51,997 nt of DNA from positions 1 to 51,997 of IMG/VR virus record IMGVR_UViG_3300029319_000074; one strand, written 5' to 3'. The notes under the pieces are model-generated. The model was not told the origin of the DNA. It did no database searches and was given only the letters and a program-made list of their open reading frames with translations. The translations under genes were made by a program, and so were the position numbers. Numbering within the stretch: position 1 is the first letter of the stretch; each line of letters opens with the position of its first letter. The stretch is from a virus. This document shows, in pieces, positions 49,806-51,997 of this stretch.

Positions 49806-51413
49806 TTATCTCCTGCCTGAAGGTATGTAATCTACATAAAAACCATTTATTGTATATGGTGGTTTTGTGTCATCACTTATAATTGTAAAATTGTTACTTG
49901 TTCCACTTCCTTGTAATGGAACTCTTATTAAAGGATTATCTCCACCACCAAATACATTTGTATTAAATAATGCATCGCCAAACTTTGAAGGTGGATTAAT
50001 AACTCCTAAATCAAATAAGTCTGGTGGTTGTGGAACATCTGTATTACCATAATCAAATCTAACTTGTACATCTGGTTCTGTTATACCTTCGGAACTTGCT
50101 GATACTCTAAGATAATGTAAAGTCTTTAATGTTCCTAAATCACCATAATCATAGTTAGGTGTTTCAAATCTAGCTAGTATATTACTACCATCAAAACTAT
50201 TTCCTGTATCGTGTTGATAAACAAAACCATTTGTATCTCCATGATAATATTGTTCTACATTATTATTATCAAATCCTGAACCTATAGCAGTAACTTCTAA
50301 TCCTCTTGTCTCTGACCATTGAAATCCATTTGGTCTTAATGTTCCTATAATTCCTTTTTGTTGTGTTTGTTCTAAACTTGTATTTGTATAAAATAATCTG
50401 TATTGTGATTTTTCTCGTAATACAACACTATCTATTACAAATGAATTTATGTTTTCTGCTAAGTTTGTTACTAAAGGTTGTATAGCTTTACTAACTGTAC
50501 CTAACTCGACATCTCCGATTCTTGCAGTACCGGCAACTGTTCTTAATCCATCTGGTGCTAAAAATATTAAGTCACCACCAATCTCTTGAATACTATAACC
50601 ACTTAAACAACCAACATTTTTTGTAACAGGTACTATGGCTATATTACTTGAATCATTTATATTTATTAATTTAAATATACTGTTTGTACAAAATATAAAT
50701 AACTCATTACGGAATCCTCTGATTCCTTCTATCTGGTCTTCTACTACTATAGAACCTGAACCAGTACCACTAAAGCTTGTAGGGTCTAATGTAGCACTAA
50801 AAAATATAGTGCTTAAATTATCTTCAACTCCTGCAGCTATTAAATGTTTATCGTGAGTTGTAACATATTTAACACCCTTTGTTCCTGTTACAGTTATTTC
50901 CTCTGCAAAGAATGTTCTAGATGTTAATACTCCCGTGCCTTCCATTCTAAATATGTAAGGTTTGTTAGCACCATCAGCTATAATAACTTGACCATAATCA
51001 AATGTAGCTCCATCAAATAATGTAAACTGACATTGACCTTGTGAAGTTCTTGTTAGTGTACTTCTACCTGTAAAAGCAGTATAATTATCACCACTACTTG
51101 ATACAGAACTTCTACCTATATTTACCCAAGTTTGTCCATCATTAGTAAAAAATATTCCTGTACCTGCAGTAGCTATTACACCATCTGCATAAGGAAATAC
51201 ACCTAGTATATTTGTTGTACCACCTGTAGGTTGTGTGGCACTTGTAGTACCAAACTTTTGATACCCATTAATTCTTCTATAGCCACCCTCTGTAGAGACC
51301 TCAAAGTTTCTTAAGTCTTTTGCAACTCCGGGAGTTTTAAGTAAATCAATTACATTAGATGATTCTACTAAACCTCCGTTTACTGCGACTGTATAAGGCT
51401 GACTTATTGCCAT
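49806..51413 (-). CDS. Tail tubular protein B-like
   Basis: 535 aa. Starts ISQPYTVAVNGGLVESSNV, then NFEVSTEGGYRRINGYQKFG, a pattern of marine phage structural proteins that occupy the tail-nozzle position. Repeated beta-hairpins with FVSSSGDN/FAEEITV-like strands suggest a beta-propeller, as in T7 gp12. It sits between the two S74 fibres, as tail proteins often do. No catalytic motif. Confidence 0.6.
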   Translation of the reverse strand: MAISQPYTVAVNGGLVESSNVIDLLKTPGVAKDLRNFEVSTEGGYRRINGYQKFGTTSATQPTGGTTNILGVFPYADGVIATAGTGIFFTNDGQTWVNIGRSSVSSSGDNYTAFTGRSTLTRTSQGQCQFTLFDGATFDYGQVIIADGANKPYIFRMEGTGVLTSRTFFAEEITVTGTKGVKYVTTHDKHLIAAGVEDNLSTIFFSATLDPTSFSGTGSGSIVVEDQIEGIRGFRNELFIFCTNSIFKLININDSSNIAIVPVTKNVGCLSGYSIQEIGGDLIFLAPDGLRTVAGTARIGDVELGTVSKAIQPLVTNLAENINSFVIDSVVLREKSQYRLFYTNTSLEQTQQKGIIGTLRPNGFQWSETRGLEVTAIGSGFDNNNVEQYYHGDTNGFVYQHDTGNSFDGSNILARFETPNYDYGDLGTLKTLHYLRVSASSEGITEPDVQVRFDYGNTDVPQPPDLFDLGVINPPSKFGDALFNTNVFGGGDNPLIRVPLQGSGTSNNFTIISDDTKPPYTINGFYVDYIPSGRR

Positions 51414-51415
51414 AA

Positions 51416-51997
51416 CTAGCTACCTTCTAGTGTTGTTATTCTTGCTTCAAGTTCTTGTATTGTTTTTACTAATAGTGGAACTAATTTACTTTGGTCTATA
51501 CCTTGCATTTCTGCACCATCCTTTTCACCTGTAATAGCTTCAGGAACTATGCTTGAAACTTCGTGTGCTAAAAATCCATCAACCAATGTATTTGTTTCAT
51601 CAGCTATAAAATTAAATCTAGCTGGTTTTAATTGTTTTAATCTTGTTGTTGCATCCCAAGTATAATTTACATTTTCTTTCAATCTGTAGTCTGAAGTTGT
51701 GTTAAATGATGTTGAAGTTGTTGTTACAGTTATACTTCCAACACCTGAAGCATCTCTTAAAAATTCTAAAACACTTCCATTACTATTTTCTCTTTTGAAA
51801 TATCCTGATGCACCATTAAATCTAGATGAAACCATATAATCATCATTACCACTAACACCAAAACCTGAATGTCCATCACTCAATAATGTAATAGGTGTTT
51901 CAGTAGTTCCAACTAAAAAATTTCCGTTTGAATCTAGTCTCATTTTTTCAGCCAGTGAAGAACCATTTGAAGTCATAAATTGCATATAACCTGCTTT
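51416..51997 (-). CDS. Tail fibre with S74 chaperone, C-terminal part
   Basis: 193 codons that run off the right end of the contig; the frame is open to the last base. Holds EKMRLDSNGNFLVGTTE, then the S74 chaperone (SDYRLKENVNYTWDATT, VDGFLAHEVSSIVPEA, GIDQSKLVPLLVKTIQE) and a C-terminal coiled coil. It should be continuous with the fragment at 1-449, forming one fibre of about 343 residues. Direct end-to-end joining is off by one base. Paralogous to 48465-49802. Confidence 0.8.
   Translation of the reverse strand, partial: KAGYMQFMTSNGSSLAEKMRLDSNGNFLVGTTETPITLLSDGHSGFGVSGNDDYMVSSRFNGASGYFKRENSNGSVLEFLRDASGVGSITVTTTSTSFNTTSDYRLKENVNYTWDATTRLKQLKPARFNFIADETNTLVDGFLAHEVSSIVPEAITGEKDGAEMQGIDQSKLVPLLVKTIQELEARITTLEGS

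Noticed and set aside
1-51997. CRISPR arrays, tRNA genes, insertion sequences or an integrase
   Set aside because: None seen. No regularly spaced direct repeats with unique spacers, no cloverleaf signatures, no transposase or integrase proteins.

Overview
The window reads as an almost complete genome of a strictly lytic, T7-like, short-tailed phage (podovirus) from a low-GC marine setting. Evidence: T7-type head, portal, internal-core and tail genes; a gp2.5-type SSB, gp4-type primase-helicase and family A polymerase; no tape measure, sheath or integrase; and many small gene families that I associate with marine phages. The host is not determinable from sequence, but outer-membrane lipoprotein, signal-peptide and curli genes imply a Gram-negative cell. 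The two contig ends lie inside one tail-fibre gene, so the molecule is probably circular or circularly permuted, with one base (or 1+3n) missing at the junction.

Layout: two transcription arms diverge near 11.1 kb and converge near 27.8 kb. The leftward late arm runs from 11058 down to 1 and then, through the ends, from 51997 down to 27853. In order it holds terS, small basic proteins, IscU, terL, portal, scaffold, capsid, tail adaptor, S74 fibre, tail tube B-like protein, two more fibres, five internal-virion-type proteins (one of 1940 aa), endolysin, a holin-like protein, and finally a curli-secretion cassette (csgF, csgG, curlin-like) plus a FecR-domain protein. The rightward early/middle arm (11156-27729) holds a SprT-like protein, a run of tiny overlapping genes, SSB, primase-helicase, PolA, two PD-(D/E)XK nucleases, ribonucleotide reductase NrdA/NrdB, a CHASE2-adenylate cyclase and Hsp20.

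How the parts work together: no phage RNA polymerase is visible, so host sigma70 RNA polymerase probably does all transcription. Near-perfect or perfect consensus promoters occur at the divergence point, inside the exonuclease gene and before hsp20. Three further promoters each carry four 11-bp direct repeats in helical phase. The 8-bp palindrome GTTTAAAC occurs 13 times in the rightward arm and was not found elsewhere by eye. It sits next to Shine-Dalgarno sequences and exactly in the spacer of the hsp20 promoter, which suggests a phage-specific regulatory code. A 320-nt gap before the primase gene has nested stems, a pseudoknot and a terminal U-tract, as expected of a structured RNA.

The most unusual content flanks the convergence point: a phage-borne curli pore (CsgG/CsgF), its curlin-like substrate, a FecR protein and a CHASE2-type nucleotide cyclase. 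Together they look like a captured envelope secretion and signalling module next to the lysis genes.
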